Shown here in pieces: positions 1-9,768 of a stretch of 64,000 bases of DNA. The DNA comes from Daldinia sp. FL1419 (taxonomy: Eukaryota > Ascomycota > Sordariomycetes > Xylariales > Hypoxylaceae). The position numbers and the translations under genes are program-made. Position 1 is the stretch's first letter. Each line of letters starts with the position of its first letter. The stretch spans positions 62,001 through 126,000 of the forward strand of contig MU623353.1 in assembly GCA_025201765.1 (NCBI GenBank), written 5' to 3'. The notes beneath the pieces were generated by a model. That model was not told the DNA's origin. It ran no database searches and saw only the letters and a list, made by a program, of their open reading frames with translations.

Positions 1-1310
1 ATGAATCCCGATGGGTATGAGAGGTCTTTTAGAAATATGATGAATTCAACTATACGAAATCATTCCGCCGACCGTGCAGTTCCTCGAGACACCCCTGGGA
101 ACAAAGAGCACCGACACGATAAAGACTACTATAGAAACCACCCTTCCTCTTATAAGGACAGTAACAATAACAGTAACGGTTTAACGTTCTTGAGCGGCTT
201 AAAAAGTTCCGGTAGTCGAGCAGCAGATATGATCAGCAAAGGGTTATTTGGGAGGAGCGGCCGTAGCGCCAGTACGTCAGATAAGGACTCCGGGGTGGAT
301 GACGAGCATTACATTCTGAAGGTTATCAACTTGCCATTGGTTGAGCAGACGCGATTAACGAGGATATCTAAGCGACTTGAGGATTCCCGAGACAAGACAG
401 AGTTTTGGATGCCCGCTTTCCCCTGGCGGGCGATTGATTATCTCAATCTCAAAGGAACCGAAGTTGAAGGTCTCTACCGTGTGCCCGGAAGCGGTCCTCA
501 GGTAAAGAAATGGCAAAGAAAGTTCGATGAAGGTAGATTATCAACCCCGTCGTGATCTGTCCGCTGCTTGCTAAATTGATAGTAGAATACGACGTCGATC
601 TATTCGCACAGGACGATCTTTATGATATCAATATCATCGGTTCGATGTTCAAGGCGTGGCTCCGCGAACTCCCCGACGAACTCTTCCCAAAGGAAGCCCA
701 GGAGCGAATTTCCCGAGAGTGCGCTGGCGCCGAGGAAGTACCCCCGCTTCTGGTTGAAGAGCTTTCCAACTTATCGCCGTTTAATTATTATCTCCTTTTT
801 GCAATCACCTGCCATCTCAGTTTGCTTCTTGCACATTCCGACAAGAATAAGATGGACTTCCGCAATCTCTGCATCTGTTTCCAACCATGCATGAAAATCG
901 ACGCCTTCTGTTTTAAGTTCCTTGTTTGTGATTGGAGGTTATGCTGGCAAGGTTGTAGGAATGAAGCCAAATATATCGAAGAGGAATATCAGCTATTCAA
1001 TTCACCACTACCTCGCGGATTGAGCTCGTCGGAGTCGCGGAGTCACAGCGGAGGCGATTCTCAAGACGATCGGGCTCCTTCGTCTGATGGTGGTAAACTA
1101 TCTGCTCCTTCTATCGAGCACCATACTGGGAAAATAAGGAAAAAGCCGGTGCCAGTAAATCAGTCAAATGGAGGATTGGTATCAAAATATTCAACGTCGA
1201 ATTCGTTAACCGTTAACGGCGAGCATGACGCGTCTGTACGACGACCGGGGGAACGAGAACTACGACCGTTGTCACCCATAAAACCTCTTTCTCCAATGAA
1301 CTTCTCATAG
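1..1310 (+). CDS. RhoGAP-domain protein, 3' part (5' end outside window)
   Basis: GTPase-activating protein for a Rho-family GTPase (Cdc42/Rho type), expected to act in polarity and cytoskeletal signalling. The frame is open from base 1, so the real start lies upstream. Exons are <1..532 and 583..1310; the 50-bp intron (GT at 533, branch-like CTAAATTGAT, AG at 581-582) joins the two frames without a break and restores the core reading KFDEVEYDVDLF. The RhoGAP domain covers about residues 135-320: GLYRVPGSG carries the arginine finger, followed by YDINIIGSMFKAWLRELPDE and the FRNLCICFQP helix. The N-terminal part and the Ser/Pro-rich tail look disordered. PX or PH domains as in Bem3 could lie upstream but cannot be seen. 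The domain call is firm; the paralogue is not assigned. Confidence 0.9.
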
Positions 1311-2125
1311 CAATGGGAGTGATTTGAGTCACTGTATACTGAATTGGAGAGTAAGGATGGGTTAGTCCTAATCTGATGATGGCTTTTTTGCCTTGATAAA
1401 TACCCCAGGACGTGAATGTGGTCGGCATTTGGCTTGGCGGTCCTCTTTGACGATATTACGCTCCGTTTACGATTTCAACTTTTCTTCATATCTTAGCGTT
1501 TTATGATTATACTGAGTCGGTCAGGCCTTTACTACGAATTAGCGACATACATCGTCTTCCGGTTGGCAACGACGGCAAACCCAGACCCTCCAAGTGAATT
1601 AACTAACTGGTGGAATATTGCATCACCACCATACGAGTATGTAGCACGTCTTGTTGCCTTGGTTCCTCACATCGATCTACCCGGCACAACATGTCGCGGA
1701 AAATTGAGTTAACAGTAGATCTTGGATAGCGATGCATGGGAATGCTATAGCCAATATGCCCTCCGTGCGAATATTACGAATTTCTACTTTGGCTATAGGA
1801 TGGACGCTTCGTTGCATGGAAGAAGGGCACAGGGGAGTGGAGTAAAACGTAGCGACGGAGTTTTAGAACACGAAGGGCTAGAAAAGAATCTGTACCATAC
1901 GTTGGGTAAAAGTTTCGCAATACCAATATAAATATGCCCAAACCCGCGAAACCTGCCGTCATGTGCCGGAAACGCCAAACTCCCGCCTGTCTATTTCGAC
2001 TCGAAATGCGTGGGTATTAACAGAGTGCCCCCTCAAGTTACCGTCGTCACTAGCCTGCATCTCCCAGCAATGGTCAGGCTTCCTGCCTGCCAATTACATT
2101 TGCTTCTCTACGCTGCTTCAATCCA
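1311..2125. other. Convergent intergenic spacer (RhoGAP / RRS1)
   Basis: Shared 3' flank of two convergent genes. A few short open frames (for example 1503-1712 and 1722-1931) have no recognisable motif, family resemblance or splice support. I see no gene here. Confidence 0.6.
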
Positions 2126-2683
2126 TCAGGCCTTTCTCCTCTTCTTGTCTTTGGCAGCCTTCTCTTCCCGTTCCTTCTTCTCGTCGACCTCTACAAGCCA
2201 ATCCTGCTGGACCATACCTTCCTCACGACGCTTTTTAGCACCACCCTTGTCGTAACCCCACGTGCGCTCCCACTCGCCGGTCTCTTCGTTGTACTGTTTG
2301 GACTTGGCGTGGCGCTGCTCGCGGGTCTTGGGCTTGATACCCTTGCGGGCGGCGAACTGCTCCCATTTCGTGGGGGGCTTGGCGGCCGGTAGGGGCTTCT
2401 CGCGCGGGAGGGCGGTTGTGGAGCGAGGGAGGGTAAGAAGGACGCCAGATGTGGTAGTAGCGAGAGGGAGCGTCGTTAGGAGCTGGTTGATGAGGGCTTG
2501 CGCGCCGTCGCGGGCGGTGGCGGCGAGTTGCGCTTCTAAGGCGTTGGCGGCGGATTCAACTTCCTCGGGGACAGATGTGGAGAGTGGATTCGGGTCGTTA
2601 GCGAGAAGAAGCCCGAGGTCGAAGGTATAGGGTGTTGGCTTATTGACGGCAACGTCGAGCTTTGGCTTAGCTGGCGGGGCCAT
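2126..2683 (-). CDS. RRS1: Ribosome biogenesis regulatory protein RRS1
   Basis: Nucleolar assembly factor for the 60S subunit; in yeast Rrs1 works with Rpf2 to dock the 5S RNP (uL5, uL18, 5S rRNA) on the pre-60S particle. The single exon encodes 185 residues, close to the usual fungal length of about 200. Family marks: an N-terminal segment with YTFDLGLLLANDPNPL, a central LPREKPLP...KPPTKWEQFAARKGI block, then KTREQRHAKSKQYNEETGEWERTWGYDK, which is the RRS1 signature (described here in two overlapping parts because of its length). The C-terminus is a charged Lys/Arg/Glu helix suited to nucleolar targeting. The ATG at 2683 gives the canonical N-terminus. It is convergent with the RhoGAP gene and divergent from mS29. 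Confidence 0.92.
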   Translation of the reverse strand: MAPPAKPKLDVAVNKPTPYTFDLGLLLANDPNPLSTSVPEEVESAANALEAQLAATARDGAQALINQLLTTLPLATTTSGVLLTLPRSTTALPREKPLPAAKPPTKWEQFAARKGIKPKTREQRHAKSKQYNEETGEWERTWGYDKGGAKKRREEGMVQQDWLVEVDEKKEREEKAAKDKKRRKA

Positions 2684-3622
2684 TGTTGAGGTTTAAGCGA
2701 TCGAAATTGACCCGATTAAAGCGATAATGTGTATTTCGTAGATTTAGCGGTAATATTTACGCAGAATAACCAGATCAATATATGTCCTTTATGCCTTGTG
2801 GTGTAAAATTGGAATATGTTGTAGCGGCGTGAGTGGGATGCTAAACCAAAAGAAAAAACGAGGTTCCAATTGAACTTCCCAAGAATTTTTGGTTAGGACG
2901 CTAGTAGCGCAGGCCTATCGGGCCTATCGATAGCAGGTCGGAGTGCCAATTTCTCCGCTATCTTTCAGAGGTTAGTAGGTACCTAAATCCAACTTTACCT
3001 ATCTAGGTAGTTAGCAGTAGGCCCCGAGTTTTAATGGCGCGGTCTTGGCATTTTACCCCCAAAATTGCCAAAGAAATAGCATATTCAATTCAATATAATT
3101 AATACAAATAAAATTGTAAAAATTTAGGAAAAATTATTGAAAAGTTCTATCTTAAGTAGTTTATTCATTTGTATTTTTGCCATTTTTCATCCCTCAATTT
3201 TATTGAATTGTGTTGAGTAATAGTGTAACCCTTTAAACCTATTTCAAGACCTTATATTCAAACTAAGATTATGAACACATCTTTACAGCAAATAAAAATC
3301 TAAAATGATATATATATAAAGGAGCCTTTTACGAATTAAATCATATTTTTTATAATTTTTATATCGTTGTTTTGGTTGTATAACTGCTATATATTCTGAA
3401 GGAACTGAAATGCCAAGACCGCGCCATTAAAATTCGGGACCGGCTGGTTAGGTAGCTAGTATATAGGACCCACACAAGACAAGGCCGCACCGATATGCTC
3501 TTATCAGAGGTTGTTAATTCCCTAAAATTTAGTTGGGGGCTCTTTTGCGATTTTGATATTGGAGCTTTCTAGTGTTGGAAATTCCCACCTACTAAACGTT
3601 TCGACTTCGATCCGCACCAGCA
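2684..3622. other. Divergent promoter region RRS1 / mS29, containing an AT-rich insertion
   Basis: This region separates two divergent ribosome-related genes (cytosolic 60S assembly and mitoribosome). Most of it is the AT-rich inverted-repeat element at 3023-3438. Outside that, TAGGTAGG-type words flank both sides (about 2970-3010 and 3450-3465). No coding potential is seen. Confidence 0.6.
3023..3438. mobile_element. MITE-like non-coding element with 31-bp terminal inverted repeats
   Basis: The 31 bases at 3023-3053 (cccgagttttaatggcgcgg...) reappear as their reverse complement at 3408-3438 with one mismatch (G3028 against A3433). The 416-bp unit has a very AT-rich interior (about 3055-3400) with no open frame. 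Small size, near-perfect TIRs and lack of coding capacity fit a miniature inverted-repeat transposable element. I could not identify a clean target-site duplication, so insertion by transposition is inferred and the superfamily is not assigned. Confidence 0.6.
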
Positions 3623-5095
3623 ATGGCGAGTGCGAATTGCTGGAGGTGTCTTGCACGGCCCTCACAGCGGCTACTCGCGCCGGCATTATTATTACCAGCT
3701 CCGTCGACCCCCGCATCGGCGGCGACGTTTACCACTTCGGCGCAATTGAGGGCCAAACCCGACAAGAAAGATGAAGTTAACCTGTCACGACATGTTCGTA
3801 CAGGTAAAAAGTTGATATTGGGAAGAAAAAAGCGGTCGGCTGATAAAAGCAAACCCCCGCAGTCTGGGGAACGAAAGGCTTTCCGAAAGCGCATCCAGCT
3901 TAGCAACAATAATGCCTTGGAAGTACCAGGTCTTACCGAAATGACAGCCGAGAATCTCGTGGAATCGAGCTCCGTAGGCCAGGTTTTCGGTCTCCCGGAG
4001 GTGGTGTTGGATCAATTGAGGGCTAGCGAGGCCTTCAAGCCGACGCAGACATGGGGTTTGTTCCGGTCGCCGCATACATTGATCAGGAAGGAGACGGTAG
4101 ATCTGGCGAAGCAACTTACAGATACCGTCAACAAGAAGGAGACTCTAAGATTGGTCATTACCGGAGATAGGGCGTCAGGCAAGAGTGTTTTGGGACTTCA
4201 AGCATTGGCAACTGGATTCCTGAACAAGTGGGTTGTAATTAACATCCCTGAAGGTATACAAAACCCCTATAAATCAGGTATTCTTCAAGACTAATGGCTC
4301 TCTACACATCCAGCGCAAGAACTGACCACTGCGGCAACTGAGTACTCTACGATACCCAATTCAGAGCAGTTCTCACAACCCGTATATACTGTCAAGCTCC
4401 TCCAGGCCATTTACAAGGCCAACCAGCCCATTCTATCACAGTACAAGGTTGAACTTGACCACATTCACCTCCCTATCTCCGTGAACCGAGGTATGACGCT
4501 TGCGGCCCTCGCCAACGTTACCAAGGAACCCGAGTTTGCCTGGCCCGTGTTCCAGGCCTTCTGGAAGGAACTCTTACTACCCGGCCGTCCGCCCGTCATG
4601 TTTGCGCTCGACGGCCTTAGCCACATTATGCGCATCAGCGACTACCGCTCCCCAGCCTTCGAGCTTATCCACAGCCACGACTTGAGCTTACTCCGGCTAT
4701 TCACGGATGCGCTAGGCGGCAAGACTGCTTTCGCTAACGGCGCAGCGATTCTCGGCGTGTGCACCAAGGGTAACTCCCTCATCATCCCGTCCATGGAGAA
4801 GGCTTTGGAACAGGCCGTTGCCGCCCAAGCCGGTGAGAGCATCCCTCCTCGCGACCCGTTCTTCGCCAAGTACGACGAGCGCGTGTTCGACGCCCTGAAG
4901 GGCGTCAAGGTGCTTAACCTCCGCGGCGTGTCCAAGCCGGAGGCGCGCGCGCTGATGGAGTACTGGGCTGCGAGCGGTATTCTCCGTCTGCGTGTTGACG
5001 AGAAAAACGTCAGTGAGAAGTGGACTCTGGCTGGTAGCGGTATCCTGGGCGAGATGGAGCGCGCTGCGCTGTATGATGTCAGGTCGCCTGTGTAA
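3623..5095 (+). CDS. RSM23: Mitochondrial small-subunit ribosomal protein mS29 (DAP3/Rsm23)
   Basis: GTP-binding protein of the mitochondrial small ribosomal subunit (mS29; yeast Rsm23, animal DAP3). Exons 3623..4253 and 4314..5095 are joined over a 60-bp intron and give 470 residues. The N-terminus is rich in Arg, Ala and Ser with few acids, as expected for a mitochondrial presequence. A P-loop GDRASGKS lies at about residue 181; splicing rejoins VVINIPE to AQELTTAATEYS, a conserved fungal mS29 stretch. The Walker-B-like segment PVMFALDGLSHIM follows, and the C-terminal half (GVKVLNLRGVSKPEARALMEYW) is also family-typical. The ATG at 3623 is the first in frame and begins the presequence. The gene is divergent from RRS1 and convergent with MCM7. 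Confidence 0.93.
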
Positions 5096-6303
5096 AATAC
5101 CGATTGTGACGGTAGTGCTGTTCTATCGTGCGGTGTGTTGTCGCCTACGAGGGCAGCTCGTGATGATGTATATAATAAAATATATACCGTGTAGAATATG
5201 CGCTATGTGATACATAGGTACCTATGCTCTATATTAATGTAGGCATATGTATACTTCATCCGAATGACTTGTTAAATATCCAACTACTAGATAATATGAA
5301 GCGGACGATTGCTTCTGTTTAAGTGGTATGGCTCCTATTTATACTTGGGCTTTTAAATACGAAGAGGGTTAGGAAAAATCAGTTGGTGATAGCTGTAGAA
5401 ACATTGCTCCCAAGTCGATACTATCTAGAAACCTCCGAGAAGTGAAGTAAGTAGGTAGGTAGGTAATGTTAAACCAATAAAGCCCGAGTAAGTGCTTCTA
5501 TTAATTTCTAATATTCATCTCAGGACTCAAACGGTTAAGAAGCTGACATGATTCATAACGGAATCAAGAGCTCGTTGTTACACGATTTACACAATAATGA
5601 ATTAATAAGGACTACGGGACTCCCTTGGGAATATATGGAAAGTTGACACCAAATAGTGCCCGAAACACCAGCATGTGTGATACAAGAATAGCGGGTGAGG
5701 CGTAGCATTGATGGGAATTAGAGATGTAGCCCATCCCAACCGAACATCCCGTAATGTATCTAATTTAGTAGTATTTCATCTACCGAGCTTATCATGACAA
5801 TATCGCTTAGGTCCTATTTACGACGGCTACGTTAGGTCTTAAGCAGGAGTGTAAGTCGAGGGGACAATAACAGTTCGGTACTATGAGGCCAATATATTTC
5901 TATTTCCACGGGCGGAATCGAGGTAAATACATACTATCTCGTACTGTCGGGAATGAAATTCGGTCTTAATCCACCTTGCCGTTGAATTGGTTGCGGCCTG
6001 TTTACGCTCTAGTCATATTGCTGGAATTTCCAACCTCGAAGGTTAGTTTGACAGTGAAGATGGCTTACAGAATAACATGAAACGAAATCGAGAACACAAT
6101 ATTTATACTCTTAAAGTAGCTTGCTCATTTATAACATTAAATACTAGCTTGAAAAATAACCAAGCTACTAAGACAGAAAACGTCCCAATCGTTATATCGG
6201 CGATAGCATTGATCCCGGTTCCATAACGCCGTGGCTTTTTTCATCCTCGTGCTTCTAGAGTAACACCCTATTAGGAGCTTTGCTATACTTAGCTCTCATA
6301 TCC
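5096..6303. other. Convergent intergenic spacer (mS29 / MCM7)
   Basis: About 1.2 kb without a convincing coding frame. It holds a short TAGG tandem run (about 5448-5464) and AT-rich stretches that probably include both 3' UTRs. I see no RNA gene or mobile element. Confidence 0.5.
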
Positions 6304-9006
6304 CTACTCGTCATCCTCCTCTCCTGCGTTATCCGTCGCCGTGATGAATACCAACCTGCTACCGTTGCCAGCTGTTTGCCAGACCTGTTTTTGTAACGTT
6401 AGTAACGAAGAATACTATAAGGATAGAAATATAAAAACTCACATCGAGGGTTGTGTACTCATCTAGTGCATTCAACCACTGGTCCTCTGTGAACCCCTTG
6501 CCCAGGACACGTTCGCGCACTTTGCGCATGCTTAGTTCCACTGTACCCTCTTCATCATCCTCATCATCCTCGGCACGGCACGCGCCGCTGTCAGCCAGCG
6601 ACTTGACCAGGTTGTAAATACGGCTGGCCGCATTGAGTGTTCTCCTGCCGCCAGTCGCCTCATGTGCGGCCAAGCTTTCCTTGCTGGCCTCCATAAGCCG
6701 CAACGCCTCATCTACATCGTCTCGGTTAACTTCGGTATCAAACCGGAGTCGCGCTAGCGCCTGCGCGAGACGCACTACACCTAGCAATGTTCGTGGCGTC
6801 GTATGGCTGAACTGCTTGTTTTTCTTCTCGGCGCGGCGTTGCGCGTCTCGTAGACGAACGTAGGTCTTTGTTAGGTATTCAGTAACAGTTTCTGGGACTG
6901 TAGGCCGGTATGTACGGGCTTGCGCAACGTACGCTCGTACTTCGTGGGGCGTGAAAATGATATTTGGCTGCTGCGCTGCGTCATCGCCGTTGGCGGCATA
7001 GAGGTCGGGGTGTTTGTTGTGCATGTGCACGTATGCTACGTGCTTAGCCAATTGCGCATCACCCTCGCGAGTTGGCGTATCAAGCAGTAAAAACAAGATA
7101 TCAAAACGTGAAAGTAGGGCTGCCGGCAAGTTGATATTTTCGACTGGTGATATACGCGGGTTGTAGCGACCATAAATAGGATTAGCAGCGGCCAGGATTG
7201 ATGTCCTCGCGTTTAGTGTAGTTGAGATACCAGCCTTGGAGATGGAAATAGTCTGCTGTTCCATGACTTCATGGATGGCAGTTCGGTCATTATCATCCAT
7301 CTTATCGAATTCGTCGATACAGCAGATACCATTGTCCGCCAAAACTAGTGCACCACCTTCAAGAACCATTTCATCTGTCACGGGATCGCGCATCACAGCT
7401 GCGGTAAGACCAACACCACTTGAACCGCGACCGGATGTGTAAACACCGCGAGGGGCAACCTTTGAGATATACTTCAACAACTGAGACTTGGCTACACCAG
7501 GGTCACCCATTAAACAGATGTTGATGTCGCCACGAATCCGCATCCCGTCGCCCATTGTCTTTGTGACACCACCGACAAGCAGAAGTAGAAGTGCCTTCTT
7601 TACGTCAAGGTGCCCATAGATTTCGGGTGCAATTGACTTCGCTAGCATCTCATATACGGTACTTGTCTGGCTGAGGGTATTGATACGTCTTAACAATTTA
7701 TCGTCAATGATCATTTCCTCATAGGCCTTCTTGTGCTGAACGATGTGATGCGCCTCAATATATGTGTCGGTTAAAAGCCCGGCTCGCATAGCTTGGAAGC
7801 CGGTATAGGGGGTGGGCAGAAAGATACCAGAGATATCAACGACATCTCCGGGGCTGATTTGACGAACTGCACTTCCATAGCACATGACCGTAAGCGTTCG
7901 GGGAATCTGGCCGATGGGTACTTGTTCCGCCATTTCTTGAACCTTGACTTCTTGGAAAGGTAGAAACTTGGATGCCCGGGAAGACTGGAACAACTGACCC
8001 CTTGACTGGTTTTCCTTACATTCCTGAGATGGACAACTAGTAAGGGGTGCATATTGTTTATCGTTAACGGGCTGGAAGATTTCGCATCCACAACGATCAC
8101 AAGTGTATGCTCCTACTTGTACGATTGGTTTGACGTCTGATACTCTGGTCGCAATACCACGGATCGTGATAAGATGGCCAAGATGTTCTCCTCGTACCTG
8201 TCGCACGGCTAGGGCCTTGACCGGTTTCTCGTTGGTGGACGTTCTGGGTTTAAACACCAGCGTGTACCTTCTCGTAAGTTGTGCCGGAAAGGTTGACTCA
8301 AGTAGGTCCGGGTTATTCGTATTGGCGGCTGCCTCGGCAAGATCACGATTCCGGGCTTGTCTCCTCTCCATGATTACATCTAGAACGTCGTCCTTGAATC
8401 TAGACTACTGTTAGCAAGCAGAGAAGATACGAGAGGACGGGCTATTTGGTCATACGTGACACCGGTTGTAGGTGCGGGCATCTTTTTGTCGATAGCTCTC
8501 GATAAAATCTCGACATAGTGCTTCGTATTCGCTTCGATAGACTCTACGAGTTTCAATCCTTCGTTTGTATCGTCCTCCCACTAGTTGCTATTAGCAGCTT
8601 TTTCCTCCCAAGAGAATATGGATGGCCTTACTTGGGCGATATCGTCTAGCTCTATCAAAACCTCGTCTATTGTGCGGTCTGCAAGCTTCTGCATCAAATC
8701 GGCATATTTGTGTTTTGGTAGCTTCGCCGCAGCTTTTTCTCGTCGACGTCGCTCGTGTTCTTCATCATCTTGGTCCATAAAATCATACTCGTCACTCAAG
8801 TCATCCTCATTAATGCTAATCTGGCCAATGCCGTGGGTTAACGACTGTTCCGGCGATGTTTTGAACTTTTCGAGGAAGGTCTCGAAGGCAGCTATATTCC
8901 ACAAGTTTTGTTAGCTCTTAAGCTAGGTCAGACAATTATGAAAATTGACTGGCTAACCTTGCTGTGCTTCGTAGTCAACAATGTTTTTATACTGAAGGAG
9001 AGCCAT
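6304..9006 (-). CDS. MCM7: DNA replication licensing factor MCM7
   Basis: Subunit of the hexameric MCM2-7 replicative helicase, which licenses origins in G1 and unwinds DNA in S phase. Five exons on the minus strand (9006..8958, 8891..8632, 8580..8456, 8399..6443, 6384..6304) give 823 residues; every join keeps frame and restores family sequence, for example MALLQYKNIVDYEAQ at the start and LDEYTTLDVWQTAGNGSRL at the end. The N-terminal domain has a zinc finger near residue 245 (CDRCGC...CPSQEC). The AAA+ core has Walker A GDPGVAKSQLLKY (about 445), Walker B CCIDEFDKM (about 505) and arginine finger SRFD (about 575). The tail is acidic. Stopping at the in-frame stop near 6359 would miss the true last exon. 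A cell-cycle-type promoter site lies about 200 bp upstream. Confidence 0.97.
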
Positions 9007-9768
9007 TTTGAATTACGTCTACTCCTAAGAATCTCCGTGGGCGAGGTAAGATGTAGGATGTGGAAGAATTGCGACAGAATTGAGCAAGTCGCAATTATTA
9101 GTGTACATTTGAGTCTGTAACTTTTTCGATAACTAGATTGGAGGCTGGAAGTTCAAACTGTGGACAGGGGGGAAATAGAGGGACCCAGTTTCTACGAAGA
9201 TACGCGTCGACGCGAATTTTCGCGCGCTTCTTTAGTCCCAATTATTAAAGTGCTTAATGAAAGTATGTGGGGTACTTCCTAACGATAGGTACCTAGGTAC
9301 TCTTCCCACTGGGAATCGAACAGTTCAACCCTAGCCACTGAGGTTGCTGACATGTGCTTGCCATGTGGCTAGTGATCTCTCCACTTAAGCTGAAATTTGG
9401 GTCGTGTCTTATTCGGTGGAAGCAGCTGCGGGTACATCGTATCTAGGTAGGTACCTAGGTACATATTGCTTTATGCAAGTATCAAAGTACCTTCAAGTTC
9501 TAATACGATGTACCTCGTCGTCCTAATCAATCAGTTGAATTGGGACTTTATTAGTGGATTTCGGGGGTGAATGCCTCGGTCCATGCAGCTGCCACGGCAT
9601 ATGCATAGGTACATAGTAGGAATATTTCTTAGTGTTAACCTTCACATTTCCTAGCATTTCCTTGGATAGGTAGGACTTTGAATCATGTTTCAAAGCTTAT
9701 AACAAATTCGCGCGAAGATACCATCCGATGCTTTAGGTGCACTTCATTTTATTTATACTCAATTCGAC
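9007..9768. other. Divergent intergenic region MCM7 / PEX1
   Basis: 762 bp between two divergent starts. It contains the CGCG-rich cluster at 9202-9225, a tRNA-like relic on the minus strand at about 9300-9378, and two copies of the palindromic GGTACCTAGGTA word (about 9286-9300 and 9443-9462). No coding frame is supported. Confidence 0.6.
9202..9225. promoter_or_regulatory. MCB / E2F-like site cluster upstream of MCM7
   Basis: ACGCGT at 9202-9207 is an exact MluI cell-cycle box; ACGCGA follows directly, and TTTCGCGC at 9218-9225 matches the core shared by E2F sites and MBF/SBF-type sites. In yeasts MBF binds such motifs and drives G1/S expression of MCM genes. The cluster is 196-219 bp upstream of the MCM7 start, a sensible distance, and 544 bp or more from PEX1. 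Binding is inferred from sequence only. Confidence 0.6.

Noticed and set aside
530..590. Apparent frameshift in the middle of the RhoGAP domain
   Set aside because: A 50-bp intron with good signals (533-582) joins the frames and restores conserved RhoGAP sequence.
9300..9378. Functional tRNA gene
   Set aside because: A- and B-box-like words are present but T-stem and acceptor stem do not pair.
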